Shown here: one piece after another, positions 11,201 to 26,100 of the stretch | Position numbering within the stretch: the stretch's first letter is position 1 | Layout: the number at the start of each line of letters is the position of its first letter | Origin: Dryas octopetala | Taxonomy: Eukaryota; Streptophyta; Magnoliopsida; Rosales; Rosaceae | Length of the DNA stretch: 64,000 nucleotides | Direction: 5' to 3' | Assembly (NCBI GenBank): GCA_963921425.1 | Contig: OY992834.1 | Coordinates: 9,159,271-9,223,270 of the forward strand | Notes under the pieces: generated by a model | Told to the model about the DNA's origin: nothing | The model's database searches: none | What the model saw: the letters and a program-made list of their open reading frames with translations, nothing else | Made by a program: the position numbers and the translations under genes

Positions 11201-12501
11201 AGTGGCATCCTTTCACTGTTACTTCCAACGGTAATTTGGAACCAGAAAGGATGAGCATCATCATTAAAGGTGAAGGAAGTTGGACCAAGAAGCTTTACCA
11301 AATGGTTTCAGCTCCTTCTCCAGTGGATCGGATTGAGTTCGCTGTTGAAGGGCCTTATGGACCTGCTTCAACTCATTTTCTAAGGTAACTTGCACCATAA
11401 GAAAACAGATTTTCTCTAACTTAATGTTGAGATCACACTTCCTAATGAATGGCATCTTTTTGTAGGCATGAGACCCTTGTGATGGTGAGTGGAGGCAGTG
11501 GCATCACCCCTTTCATCTCCATAATCCGGGAGCTTCTCTTCATGTCCACAGCCTTCAAATGCAAGCTCCCAAAAGTGATTTTAATCTGTGCATTCAAAAA
11601 CTCCTCAGACCTCACCATGCTAAACCTTATTCTTCCAATGTCCAGCACCCCATATGACCTTTCCAATCTGGACCTGCAAATCGAGGCTTATGTGACAAGA
11701 GACAAAGAACCCAAAGATGGCTCGAAGGGACTTCGAGCAATATGGTTCAAGCCCCATGTAACTGATGCACCCATATCAGCCATTTTGGGCACAAACCACT
11801 GGCTTTGGCTTGGCCTCATAATAGCTTCTTCCTTCATCATGTTCCTCATCTTGCTTGGGATTATTAACCGCTTCTACATTTATCCAATCGATCACAACAC
11901 CAACAAAAAATTTCCATATGCTTGGAAGTCTTTGATTAACATGTTGGTTATATGCATCTCCATAGTAGCCACAGCTACTGCAGCAGTTTCTTGGAACAAG
12001 AAAAAGAATGCCATGGAAGCAAAGCAGATCCAGAACTTGGAAGGGTCATCACCAATGGGAACACCAAACTCACTGTTTTATAATGCTGATAGAGAGTTGG
12101 AGAGCCTCCCCCAACAGTCCCTTGCCCAAGCAACCAATGTGCACTATGGTCAAAGACCTGACCTCAAGCGTAAGTCATTTTATTGTCAGTAATACTATTG
12201 TTTTCAAATTGTTCACCATATCTGCTTTCTCAAATGATGTGTCAGTGTTTCTAACTAGTAGGATACCGTCATATCATTTGCCACATCATTTGGTCAAATT
12301 TGAGTGTCTAGTATTTTGGTTATTGCTGAGCTGAAACCTTGATTCTTTTTATCTTTTGCAGAGATACTATTTGAGCGCAAAGAATCAAGTGTTGGGGTTC
12401 TTGTTAGTGGTCCAAAGGGGATGCGGCATGAGGTTGCAACCATTTGTTCATCGGGTTTGACAAAAAATATGCATTTTGAGTCCATCAGCTTCAGCTGGTG
12501 A
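8223..12501 (+). CDS. FRO2: Ferric-chelate reductase (ferric reduction oxidase, FRO2 type)
   Basis: Eight exons: 8223-8433, 8572-8674, 8781-8978, 9083-9317, 10623-10950, 11141-11384, 11466-12169, 12362-12501. They sum to 2163 nt, 720 residues, close to Arabidopsis FRO2. The enzyme moves electrons from cytosolic NAD(P)H through FAD and two hemes to ferric chelates outside the plasma membrane. The N-terminal half has several membrane spans. Histidine pairs H219/H233 and H293/H306 are spaced as for bis-heme ligation. The FAD motif HPFT is at 381-384, GPYGP at 429-433 and VSGGSGITP at 447-455. Two further spans follow near the end of exon 7, and the C-terminus is HFESISFSW. Intron 1 has a GC donor (AAG|GCAATT); no GT nearby keeps the family sequence. 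Intron 4 is 1305 bp and holds a MITE. Assignment to the FRO1/2/4/5 clade is by likeness, so the exact paralogue is open. Confidence 0.93.
10271..10567. mobile_element. MITE in FRO intron 4
   Basis: The left end, GCCCGTTTGGTATCCTACTC, and the right end, GAATAGAATACCAAACCGGCC, are near reverse complements. The terminal repeats are about 35 bp and run into poly-T and poly-A stretches. The GCCCGTTTGGTA terminus is a known style for hAT-like MITEs in dicots. No target-site duplication is clear. The element explains about 300 bp of this unusually long intron. Confidence 0.7.
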
Positions 12502-13536
12502 TTTACCGACTCATCTATGCTATGCTTATGCATGAATGTATGGGTGATGTGAAACTTTTGGTTTTCTGCACATGCTCCTTCTTCTTCCAGGCTTTCGCGA
12601 CTGTAAGCCTAAATGTATAATTAGCAGTACAAAAATAAATTGTAAGTGCAAATGTTCTGGTATCAATTAATATATTAAAGGGGATGCTTTATCTTCTGGT
12701 CTTTCTTCTTTGTTTAATGAACATATCTTTAATGTTCAAAGAAATCACAGCCTCTACAAAATGGGTTATCCTAACATGAAATTATCCAAAATGAAACTAG
12801 ATCTCATGACTTTAATGTTGTTTGGAACTAATTAGGAGCCCTCTTTTTTCTTTTGGTGAATCACCAACTTTACTAGTTATCTTAAATTGTGACAAAGGAT
12901 AAATTATTGTGGTCTGAATTGAGTGCATAAATTCAACTATCACTCCTAATTAAGCAGCATGACTAATCAAACAATAATAATTAAGCAGCATGGCGCCAAC
13001 TTATTTGGGCCTAAAAATTAGAGGAATCAAAACAATGCAAAATATTGAACTTTTATTTTCTGCTTAAAAATTGCAAAACATTGAAACTAGGCTCAGCTTC
13101 AGCACAAATTACTCATACAAATAGCCCTTACAATACTGCCCAAAAACAGATTATAAAAAATGTGACAAACAAAAAACAAAGATAATAAAAAACAAATCTC
13201 TGAGCAAGAAACCTTGCATGGTACTTCCCAGCAGAAGTTTCCAACCATCCTTATCTACAAGAATATCTTGACACTTTCAATGAGGCCAGTAATTTAATTA
13301 TTGAAATAAAAAACTTGTATTTGAACAGACCCACGATGTCGCCTACTAGTGCTCATCATCCACTCCATTCAATACATGGATGCCTGTTCAGCTGTGTGAG
13401 TTAGTTGCTTATTGATCTTTATGTGATCTGATCAACATTTGTAACTCCGCAAAAGAGATGTTCATTGAGAAAAATTACTAAATGACCATCAATCTTTTGT
13501 CAAGCAGGAGAAAGATTTACAGATACAATTGTAACC
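12502..13536. other. Convergent intergenic region between FRO and RIC1
   Basis: The 3' ends of FRO (+) and RIC1 (-) face each other here, so both 3' UTRs and both polyadenylation regions should lie within about 1 kb. An AATAAA occurs near 12634 on the FRO side. No other gene was seen. Confidence 0.5.
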
Positions 13537-16500
13537 TCATCTCTCTTCGAAAGCTGCAATGGATGAAAGTTTCTCTTCCAAATCTCCAAGCAGATCATGG
13601 TATTCAGAAAATGCAGGATGTGACTGAAAATCATAGATCAATATAAGGGCAGATTAATCTTAATATATATATATATATGTCAATTATTATTAACAATGCT
13701 TTAAGCAACAATTACCTGCAGGGTGAAGCTATATGCTTTCCATAACCGCATATCATGCCGGAAAAGATCGAACAGAACCTATGCAAATTTCAAAAATGGC
13801 TGTTAAAAGCAAATTCACAAATAACAAGATGCCGACATGCTCATCATATGTCAGAGGTTTCTGAGAAATGAAGCCAATTATACCTCAGATCGTCTTAAAA
13901 GAGTGGCAAGGACAACAATCCACTCTTTGAACTTGACAGAGCACATATGTGCCAAAAGGAATTCTGCATCAAACCGGCTCTGCAGTGTACCCATTTGGAG
14001 CTGGAAACATAAAAGATAGTGTTCATTCAGTAAAGGGGGAAAAGCAACAACTTTGTAAGCTGTCTGACAATGTGGCTTAATTTTAAAAAACAAAAGACTG
14101 AGAATAAAGGATTTTCAGATGCTGATGCCTTTTGTCCAATTAGTTCAAGCCCTGAAGCAAAATTCTCCAACCGAGCAGATCCATATCTCTCTCGTTGAAG
14201 ATATTCCTGCATTAAATTGTTGGAACTTAGAATCACTTGGCAGTAAAAACAAAATAATCCTAATGACAACTGCAAGCTTATCTTACCACTAAATCAAACT
14301 GAGTGCCTTTCACAAAAGCAACTAGCTTTGAGAGCTCTTTGCCTGACATCAAATAGCTAGCATGGCTTTCTAAGATGTTTTTTACAGAAGCAACATGTGC
14401 GCTCTGCTCCTTCAATGAGGTGCTGCTCCAAAGGAAAATAATGCCTAATTAGTCTCATTTATATTGTCAAGTTGGGTCTGAAACATGCAAAAAAGTTCAA
14501 AAGAGTGCATCAACCTCTTATCCAAGGACTGCTTTCTGTAACTAGAACGAAAACCAAAATAGCCCAAGAATCTGGGAGAGAGTCTATCTGAATCTGTTGA
14601 TGCTGGTTCGTATTCCCTTCCAGATCTCAGCAAGAACCTTACCTAATAGTGAAAATAAAAAGTTTTATTATCCCCTTTACAAGATTCAGCTATTATTGCT
14701 GCAACTAAAAGTAGCACATGAACTTTGTCCAAACAGATACCAGTTCCCCAGCGAGTTCATATAAAGATTCGTCCAGTGTTGCCTGCATAGGGTTGATCAT
14801 CCTTGTAAGAAACATCTCTCAAGAAAAAATAAAAAATAAAAACAAGAACCTACGTGCATGCACACTAAATAGAAAGAGAATCAATTTCAAAATGGTAACC
14901 TACTACCAGACGTCTACCTGTAATAAACGCAAAGCACAATACTGACTGACTGCAGGACCTTCAAGCTTAGCAATCACCTGGGGCATTCAAAATCACATGA
15001 ATTAATTGAAATACATAAGCATCACAGGTTGGCCATCTTTTACTATATTTTCTCCAGTAAAAATTAGAAGTTTTTCAAATTTAGCCAGTGATGCAGAAAA
15101 AATGGGGACATAGTTCTCACTTCTATGCACACCCATGCAACTACAGCATAAGTACACGATATTTCAAGAATTGTGCTTCTCATATGCATTGATCATAGTG
15201 CAAAATGTAAGTTTCAATTTTTTCTACTCTGAACAACACAGAAGCGGATGCAATTTATCTGATAAAGCATAGGTTGTCACATTTAAACGGCACTCCCATT
15301 CATAACAGAAAGTGTGCAAGAATCATATATTATACTGAGGAAAATTCCAACTAATCCTCCTAATGAGGGAAGCTTATGTCAGAAGTCAAAGAAAAAGAAA
15401 AAAAACTGAAGCACAATATTCCTCTATCCAATATCTTACAAGTATATAGCAGGCGGCAGTCCGGTACCATCTACGTTGGAAGCATTCCTCAAACAACCTG
15501 AATTTTGAAAAAGAAAAAAGAATAAAGATGGTCACAACTTTTATGATTGAAAAGATGACAACAATATATATCAAATAAACTGTGGGATCAATATTCGACC
15601 AAAAAAAACTTTGTATCAATAGAGTACAACTCATTTGTTTCATCAGGCAGACCATATGGCATAACAAGCACTAAATGATTGCAAGGCGGTAGGTCAGTGG
15701 TTGGTAAAATGATGGGTGCTAAGTATAAATTATCCAAATAAATTTCTAACATCATACTTATTGCTAAATCATATTTTAATTAGTTCACATACCAACAGGG
15801 TTAAAACAGAATAATAATAATAATAATCGAAGATATAAATTATTTTCCTCAATAGCTGTAATTTGTGAAAGTTTTCCTTTTTCACTTCTAAAGCAATGAG
15901 TAAAAAATATTCTAAAAAATTGCTTTAAAACAGAAATCAGACAAAGGACATTTCAAATATAAAAAATGAAATTGACTAATAAGAAATTCCTTTTCTATTT
16001 ATAGCTCACTTCCACTTTCATGCATGACAATGCTTCACATAAGCCTTTTATACCTCAACAGTATCCAGATGTCAAAAAGTATGTTTCCTGGCTCGAATAA
16101 CTGATTATGGAACAGAATCAAGTACTTAGAATGACAAGCAATAAAAAGTTTGAGGAATTTGATCCTAAATCACTCACAGTTTATCTACTGAGACCAGATA
16201 ATGACTCTAACATTAAAAGACAAGACAATAACTCTGACTTTAAATGGGGTAGAAACTAAGGAAAAATTATGCAAAAGCCCTAAGATCAATTGACTAAAAA
16301 GGTATGCTAGTCCAATCATTAAGATACTGGAAAGAAAATAAATTTTTAACAGGTTTTTTTCGCATAACAAACCATATTTAGAAACATCAGTGCTTAGCTT
16401 TGTTACAGAATTTCTAAGTATATATGTCTTTATACACTGCGAGGCTTCAATAAAATCATTTAAAAACAAAAGAAAAATATACTCTGTTGATCTCCCGGCA

Positions 16501-19500
16501 GCAGAAAACAAATCTGCCCAATGTCGACCATCAGTTTTTCTTGCAACACTGACGATCACATCAAAATATTCCGGAAAATTTCTGAGCCACTCACAGGTCT
16601 TCTCTAAGAGAGAAGAACTCTTTGCAGATTTAGGGACAGATACCTGATTCTTGTTTGCATTTTGCCTGCAAAAATATAATTACATTTAAGCTTTAGCATA
16701 TGGCCAAAACACAAAGAAAGCATGAACATATTGCAAAAGGAAAGCCGAGTTAATCCTGATTAGAATGTTAGATTAGTAAAGGACATCTGGGGGCACACTG
16801 CACACCTAGGTACCCCAGTCACCAAAACACTTTATACAATCAATTGCAAGTTAATTATTCAGCTAGAATAATTCATTTCTCAATCATTCAATCATTTCAT
16901 TATACCAGGTTCAAAGGGTCACACTCTACTAAGTTTTCTTAAAAAATTTACTGATTCAAGGGTGGGGAAAGCATCTAATCATGCCCATTAAGTTTCCCAG
17001 TAATTTTTGGTTCCAAGAAAGCTATTATATTTATAGGTAATGATGACCATAATTAGTTATTCTAAGAGCAGAATTGATGCTCAAAGTCCTTATACTAGAT
17101 GTGGTTTGATTTTCTTTATCCTGATTAGACATACCTGGAAATTTCTGCATCAAATACCGTAAAGAGAAGCCACTCCAGACAATGAGAAAAATGAGGTTTT
17201 TCTGCTGATAATTGGGCCAACCTTAAAGCTTCCTCACTTTTGTCCCTCTAGCAGACACAGAACCAAATCAACCAGGAAGAATATTTTAAACCAAGCACAG
17301 AACACTATAAACATCACACTCATGCTTGTCAAAAGAATATTCCACAGAACCCATATCTTATAAATGATTAAAAGAAGTCTGATCACCAGTATCATTCATA
17401 TTACTCCAATTTTCTTATAGTTTATGAAATTGATACTCATAGCTTATCAAATTAAAATACTCATATCTTTCCAATATGCTACACACCGCCCACCCCAAAT
17501 CAAAGAAAAAAAACAATTACTACCTGAATAAGGTGCCTTAGAAGACAATGCAATATAGTTTGAGCTTGCGGAGTTGGCTCAAAACATGGAAACTCTGTGC
17601 AGGCTGAAAATGACAATCTCTGTGAAACACCGACAACAACACCAGCATTTGGAAGAAGTCCCAGAGGGTATACCTCACGATCAAATTCAAGCTCCGGATC
17701 CAACTAAAAATGACAGTCAGTCACTTAACCAATCAGAGAAAATGGACAGGCCATAATAAGTGAAGTTCTACTAAGCTTCATCCAATTAGAAAAAAAGTTA
17801 ACAACTCCAATAAACAAAAGCTTAAAAACATTTTGTTCTATTTTTTTTTAAGAACAAGATAAGTCATCAAATATAAAGCCTTAAAATGAAGGTGGTCAAA
17901 TAAACAAGCATTGAAGTGAAGTGGAAGAGAAAAATAATATAAAGAACCCCCAAAGAAAAGAAAGGATATAAGTTAATAACCATTAATGAAAAATTATAAT
18001 TTACACCATCTGATAAAATGAGAGAAACATATTATACAAGGATTCAACCTCTCTGGTTAATACTATCTGTCAAAAATCGACAACATAGAGAACATTGTTT
18101 CTTAAATACATATGTACCTGCAAGAAATCCTCCTGCTTAAAAGGGTCAACACCCAGAGATGGATACCAAACCTGTAAAAATAAACTTCCAACCAGAATAA
18201 ATATCAGACAAGTACAAATTACTGTGAGTACAGCTCAAAAATGATAAAGTTATACAAATTTTGACATGATATCAAAGCCATAATATGAAATTTCAACAGT
18301 TCATTACCTGCATTCCTCGGTGGCCATAATCTAACCATGAAACTTCCTCAATAAGATTTGTTTTCTCCTCTGATTGACCACATGTAACCCAAAATAATTC
18401 AACAGAATCAGTAAGCTCCCTTTCACGTCCATCATCCAAATCAAGAAGTGAAAGCTCCCCATTAACTCTCAATATCAAACACCTGGCAAAACATGCATCC
18501 ATTCAGAAACATGTTAGCTCTAAGCATTTGTACCCAAAAAAAAAAAATGTATCTATGCATCATTTTGAAGAGCATATAGATACCTTGCAGGCTCTTTTAA
18601 TAAAGGATCTGAATCAGAAATGTGATTGTTCGAAATGCACTCTCTTGGAAGCTGATCGGGGACAAAGCGCATTGCTGCAGGATGGCTCTTTGCAGTCATT
18701 ATCGAGAGTTCTCGTACTGTAGAAAGCTGTTTGTCATTTTATCACTTAAAAATGTATGGAGAATCATTTTCACTAAATTATTCTCACTTAGTGAGCAAAT
18801 CAAATAGTGAGTATAAAGTCATCTGTAGAGAGTACAATTTTCAATGGAACCATTAAAGAAAAACAACTAGAAAACATTCCTTTACCTGTAAATTTGGAGT
18901 AGTGAAAGGTGTCAATTCACCAAATAATTTCACATGGAATATGTGTACATCAAATGGGCGATATGTGACTAGTATATACTCTTGATAGACATCCATCACC
19001 ATTGGTTTGGCAAGCAATGGTTTTCGACAAAGTAGCGAGCTCTGATCAAGGTGATATCTTGGATAAAAAAGCAATTCGTACCTGCAATTAAAAATTATTT
19101 GACCATTATAAATATCCAGCCCTGCATAATAAAAAAAATTAAAAATTCCTTCGTACCTACAGAACAAATAGAATGGACATTATAAAAACTAGAGATAAAC
19201 CCATACACAAATTATGAATGGCATAATAGACAAGGAAGGGGCTTAGCAACCAGTAAGGTAGGTGCCTAGGCATTTCAACCATTAAAACAAACTACGAAAT
19301 TGTTGAAGACCAAAACAATCTTGGAAGATTATACTATGCAAACATTTAAAAATATGGATAGTAATCTCACGTGTTGGAAGAATCAATGTAGTTGCAGACG
19401 ACAACAATCTTCCCCATCCATAACAAACCTTTGCACTGAATCTTTTGTTCCTGAGTAATGTCTCCAAACACCCGCCACTTCTTCAATCGTATATCATATA

Positions 19501-22500
19501 TGATTAACCCATGGAGACCAGCAACTGCTAAGTACATTCCATCCTTGCTAGCCGCTACATGTTGAACTGGCCAATTTTGGGAGATATAAGAAACCTGGAC
19601 CAAAGTTATTAAAATAAATATGATGAAAACATACAGAAAATACAACAACAAAAAATCTCTCATCAGAGAATCTTAAAGACATAAAATTTCATCCAATTTA
19701 TAAAACTTCAAATGAGGAATATATATCGAGAATGTGATTTAAGGACATAACTGGAAGGTTAAGATGTAGCATTTTAAGTTCATCAGTATCTTCAGACTGC
19801 ACGACGAGCAATCGATCATCACCATATATCACTTGACGAACATATGTCATGCCTGAAACTCCTCTGTTAAGGCAACATTTACCAAAGGAAAATGCAAGAA
19901 TTCTCTCCAAAGATCGCTCTTCAGTAGCATAAAGCCTATATCCATGCTCATCCCACTGCATCAGTGAGGTACCACTCATCAAAGGCTCATATTTACATTC
20001 ATGGATTGGCTTAACCGATACTGAACTTAAACCTATCTGACGGATTGTTGACATCAAACGACAACCAGAAACGGACCAAACTGTAAGTCCTCTTAATTTC
20101 CACCCAACTGCAAATGCAGAATTATCAGGTGTCCATGCAATGCAACTGACAGATCCAGTGTCTTCCATTGAGTATCTGAAAAAGAAAAAGGCCATGTCAT
20201 CTAGCTTCTAGCATACATATTGAAATCGGAAACCTACAACACCAATCAAATTTAAACAGTTTGGTACCAGAATACACCTAGTCAGAATTGTTAAAGAAAG
20301 GTAAAACTATATGACCCCTAATAAGGTGAAGCTCAACCCTACCAAAATATTCCACCCCAAGCTATACTCAGATCCCATACTTACCCCCAGTCATATAGAG
20401 ACACAGTTCGGATCAGTGATGCAGATTCTGCAAGATTATATAACTCTACAACCCCTCTTTTGGTACCGACAGCAAGGATTTGTTGCTCTGAAGCTACTGA
20501 AGCACATACAGCATCACCAACCCCCAACCTTTTCTCAGCTTTAATAGATTCAGCATGCTTTAAACCTTTCTTACTTATAGAACATGATACCAGTTGTCCA
20601 TCAGAATACAACACTAATAGCAACCTCATTGGAAAGCAAAGCTCCAGCTGGATAATAGCAGACTTCCTGGAGCTGCAATGATTGGAAATCACAGTTCCTG
20701 GAACCCCTTTCGAGGAACTGCCATTATCTAAAGAATGTGGTGATGGGATAACTTCACTGCCATCAGGTGGAAATGGATCAAGTTCATAAGTCCCATAGAA
20801 CTGTACATAAAAACACAATCTTACTCAACACCTTTGTTCAAAAAGCAGGTAATACATCAACTCCTTAAACAAAGACATTAGACTACAGTGCATTGGAACA
20901 TTTCGTGATAGCTAATGCATGTCATATTTTCTTTTACCTCCCCTTTCCAGGATATACTATATAATAATCCATCAGAAATTCCAAGTAGCATATGTTTGTT
21001 ATCGCTAACAATATTGCTCCTGAAAAGAGAAACATTAGAAGAAAAGTAATTAAAAACTCCAACAATCAGAGTACCTTGCGAGATTACTTAATAAATAAAT
21101 AAAAATGCCTCCATATGTCGTTTTAGGAAACATCATAAAACAAAAATTAAATGCAAGATTAAATGTAACTAGGACAAATAAGGTCAGAAAGGATTTTAAA
21201 AGAGAGTTGACTATAATATGCAAGAAGGTTTGAATTATGATAGAACAATGATGTTGCATAATCATTCTATCATAAGTTGGCAACTATGACACTCATGAAC
21301 TGATGAAGAAATTTCTTTATAACACAAACAGAGCATGTTTGAACATGAGGACATTAGCAATGCAAATTCTTGTGTCATGTATCTTTCTCCATGCAAAATC
21401 TTATTTATTATTCATACTTCTGTTCAGGTGGTACAGAATAAAAGGTGTCAAGTGTATTCAAGCCCTCTGGCCTGCCCGAGGGTATTTTCATGCAGCTAGT
21501 TAAATGATCGATAAGAATTATCTGACTAGTTCCATTTGATTAATACCTAAAACCTTTAAACAAACATTGGTGGATAACTATGCGGACACTAGATATTATA
21601 TGTTATCCAATCGGACTCCACACATTATATTGATAACTCAACAGTCAAAAACTACTTTTCTAAATCAAATTCAGAAGAATACTTACACTGCCAAGTCCTT
21701 TTCTGCAAATGGAACCTGCTCGCTGAGAAGAAGAGATATGGTAGCAAGAAACAAACCAGAGGGTTGCTTCCCCCCTACTTGTATTTTTTTCTCTGTAAAC
21801 TGAACCTTAAAAAGGTGAAGAAAGAAAGACGATGTCTGCCAAAAGAAATAAACAAATGCAATAAGGTGAAACAACTAAATTTAGTTTTAGAGCTAAATTT
21901 GAAAAATGAAAAAGAGAAATACTAATAAATTCACAAGACAATGCCTCTTCTCATGAAAATTATGTTTTTGGATCATAACCAATAATTCTTGGTCCAAAAG
22001 CTAAAGATAAACGACAATAAGAGAAGACAAAAGTAAAGTGTAATTATGAAAAGCATAGTTTCACCAATGGTATCAAGTTCAACTCAAAATATACTCATAC
22101 TTCTAGAGAAACTTATTGATGACTTTATACAAAAAATTGAAGTTCACCACCAAATTGACATTGATCAGTTAAACTGTTTTACTTTCATTTTCCCTAAAAT
22201 GGTGCACTTGCACACTGGCATGCTACCTCATACAAAGCACAGTGCTGTGCACGCAGATTTCTTGGCAATGCACAGTCACTAAACAAGTAATGACAACGAA
22301 GGAGTCACAAGTCAACATGGTTGTCATGGGTTACATGCATGCATAAATACACATTACAGTACTTGTTCGGGCATAACACATACATACTACATAGATAAGA
22401 AAGCATGTGCAATGCGCAAACAAATGTATGCAGATTCAAGTTGGTATAATGTATGTATAAACTAAGATACATTGGAAATCAATGAAACACTTACAAGAAC

Positions 22501-23128
22501 GGCGATCAATTTAGCATCAGGGCTCCACACAGCTTGCAAATTCTCACCCTCCCTCTGCACTGAATCTGAATCCCTCATGTACTTCCCCAGTCTCACTTTA
22601 TGCTGGATCCCACCAGCCCAAAAACACAAAAAACAATGTCAAACACCTTATTCACACCCATATCAAACAAAAACTCAAACATATACGCACACACATGCAC
22701 ATACCCATATGCATATATAGTTACACAAATATATGCATATACCCGCCAAATTTACAAAACCAACATCAAGAGCTAATAAATTCGCATATACCCCAAACCC
22801 GCAAAAGCCTATCTAAAAAAAACAGAAATGCGTACTACCCACGTGAACAGTGCTCATATATATCTCCACAGTACCCACCAATTTCACAATAAACACAAAT
22901 ACCCATCTTAATAAAACGCAAACAGATACACATAAACACACAAAGTATACCAAAGCACACACACAGAGCATAAAAGTATACCTGGGAAGAGCTCCAGAGC
23001 TCGAGGTGAGAGGGAGAGACAACAAGCAGTAAGCGATTGATGACCTTGAGGTATATGATCTTCTGGGAAGAAGGGCAATGACCCTGCTCAAGTGGGATGA
23101 CCTGTGGCCATCCATATGCCATATACAT
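13537..23128 (-). CDS. RIC1: RIC1 homologue (RAB6A-GEF complex partner 1)
   Basis: 23 exons on the minus strand: 22982-23128, 22495-22602, 21687-21835, 20938-21019, 20385-20800, 19752-20175, 19371-19594, 18886-19081, 18584-18726, 18308-18482, 18118-18171, 17524-17703, 17135-17247, 16483-16665, 15440-15497, 14918-14977, 14741-14782, 14515-14642, 14287-14425, 14129-14206, 13884-14000, 13716-13778, 13537-13623. The sum is 3366 nt, 1121 residues. In yeast and animals, Ric1 with Rgp1 is the exchange factor for Ypt6/RAB6 in retrograde traffic to the Golgi; the plant role is inferred. The start MAYGWPQVIPLEQG opens a WD40-like beta-propeller half. The C-terminal RIC1 domain holds LFEECFQRRWYRTAACYIL and MCSVKFKEWIVVLATLLRR. 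Exon 20 may end at 14129 with a GC donor (AAG|GCATCA) or at 14099 with a GT donor that adds ten in-frame codons. The exon 19 acceptor is a GAGCAG tandem that allows a one-codon shift. A TTC repeat lies just upstream of the ATG. Confidence 0.93.
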
Positions 23129-26100
23129 CTTCTTCTTCTTCTTCTTCTTCTATTTCTAATTGTAAATTCTTTGAGTTGGGTCTGGTTTTTCGTGTAATTT
23201 GTGAGTGATCTCAGAAAGAAAAGGATTGGATCAGAGGGAGATTAAAGTTTGTGAGTGAGATCTGAATGCATTGCTTCAGGTTTCACCCATTTTCAGGTGA
23301 ATGGATCTCAGAGAAGTTGGAACCAATATTATTTTCACCACTTCCTGTATATTTCGTTGTTTTCGCTTGGTAAATCGTATACGACCCCTTTGAATATGTC
23401 GTTTTCTTTATCAGCCACACAGCCTCTAGGCTAATTTATAATACCACAGGATGATTAGACTCCTATCCAAGTTAGAAGATTTTACTTAACACAGTCATGA
23501 ATATTATGAAAATTTTTGCTAAACACGAATAATAAGTATCCAATTTTCACACAATAAACTAAAATTATATGAAGAAAATAATTATTTTTTTCACTTTTTA
23601 GTATATATTTTATGAGATGGTATAATTATATTATTAAATGAAAACTAAAATTATATGAAGAAAATAATTACTTTTCTCTTTCGGTGTTTCAATTCTATTA
23701 TTAAATGAAAACTCATTTTCCAATTCCACAAACAAAAAAAATGTGCAAGTCACTTTTCGTTGATTGCAAATTTGCAACATGGAATGCGATGCATGTAAAA
23801 ATGCTAGAGTTAGTGTTGGTGTGTTACAATCAATTCAACAATTCAACGTTGAGCCCAATCCAAGTTACAAAGTTAATTCTTAAGCCTCGGATTTTCCAAC
23901 CTATACATAGAAACTTCCCACATTAGCCTCAGTTTGTCTCATAAACATAGTTCAATTCGGTTGGCCTTAACTGCATCAATGTGTTATTTCCATTGTTGTT
24001 TGCTAGTTGCAATTCAACAAGAAGGCAAAATAGAAGATATAACTTAATTGTTGTGCAATATAATCTTGAACTGATTTCTAAATTCATCTAATACATATAG
24101 TTTGTAGTTGATTACACATATTGAGAATTTAACTTAAAATTTAACATCTATCACCTAGATTCTAGGTGATTCCGCATAGTCAAAATTGAACTAAGATCTC
24201 ATACTTGATAAGAAAGTAGGTCAGGAAGGTTTTTTTCCCTTACTCAAAAAAGCATAATCATGGACTCGATCACTAGGGCAATGAAATAATAAAGTATGAG
24301 AATAAACAAGAAGAATTGCAAGAATAACCATAGATGGAGGCTATTCTTACCACCTCCATTATTGAGTTGATCACCCTAATATATTTTGGACAAATTTTTC
24401 TTATTTTACCATTTCTTGCAAAAAATTATAAAATCACTCAGACCCACTCGGCAGTATGCCACCAAAATATACTAAGGAGTTTGGTAGCTTACGGCCGAAT
24501 ATAATGATAATGTTCGACAGAATACTGCCGAATGCCTTTTTCATTTCCATTCGGTGGTTACTTACTGAAAACTCTGCCAATGTTCGACAGTTAGGTACCG
24601 AATAACCACAAACATTTCAACAAACAAGTGTCGAATGACCTGACGAATAAAATTAAAATTTTTTATTTTAAAGATAAAATTAGAATTTAAAAATAGGATT
24701 ATCAACTTAACAATTTAGAATTGTCGGAATAGGGAATAGGCGGAGCCATAACAATTGAGAACAAGAATGCAGAAAGACATCCCAATTGTCTACCAAATAC
24801 TTAAATAGGCCCGGATGAGAAGTCCATTTTGGGAACTTGTTGGGCCTAATTGGGCCTAAAAGAGGGCCCTGCTTATTGAGGCTTGAACATTTCCTACATA
24901 AATCCGGATTATGGATCTTGTGATGTCATCGTTCAATATTAACAGTCCAAATTTAGGAGACCCAAATTGACTCAAAAGGTGTTTGAAGTTGGTTTATTTG
25001 ATTTTCTATTTTGTTGGCTTGACTTGACCCGACCCGACTTAAACTACTCGTGAAGGCAAGTAATACTGTAATAGTACGCTATGATAAGTGATTCTTTTTT
25101 TGTCATATAATATACGATGATATATATAACATGTGTATTATATTATTAGACTAAGCATGATCATTAATTATGTGGATCGTCGTGAATAACCATTTAATTC
25201 AATAGATGGCACCCAATTTCTTTTTATAAAAGTAAATCTTAAATTCAAACCTTATAAACAATAATCAATTAATAAAAAAAATATATGTGAACCGTCATTT
25301 TAAGAAACAAAAAAAGTTTAAGTTAGAAGTTAGAAGTTTAGAACAGATCTAGCGACAAAATACAATCTTGATTCTCAAATAAAATCTTACGATAAAATAC
25401 ATTTTTGTTTTCACTAAAATAACGTTAAAAACTTAAAATACATGACCATACAAGGCTACAAGCATAGTACATTTGGCATGAAATAATAATCAAATAATGA
25501 CTCTAAAGTCTAGAATATTAAGGCAGGTACGGGCAGTACAGTGAATTATTTAAGAAAATAAATGTATAGAAGCACCGGCGCGCACATGAGTTCATATCCA
25601 ATTTGTACGTTAATCCAATAATAATACTCACTGCACAGCAACCTATCATGATTATATTTAATCTTAGATGTATATTACATTATATTTATAGTAATTGATT
25701 TACGGAGAAATGCTAGTTGTATTCTCCTGCTTATTTGTAGTGTATAGTCTAATGATCAAAATGTACTATTTATTTTGTAGATCCTCATTTAAAGATTATT
25801 TTGTAAAATATTAACTAATTAAATCAAAAATTATTTTAATCATCTAACTATTATCAGATAAATGAATAATAAGTTTAATTGTCACCGTTATATATTTAGT
25901 ACTAATTAGATTTTATGCAAAGATGAGCTCTAAAAATATTAAAAATGAACTATTTCAATTTTGACGAAAATGTGTAATGATGAGAGAGATGAAAGAAAGT
26001 ACAACAGCCAACATTGTTTTTCACTTTTTCTATACTCTTTAATTTAGGAATGCATTATTCATGCTTTCAAAAAGATCTCATTAAACAATTTAATACATTG

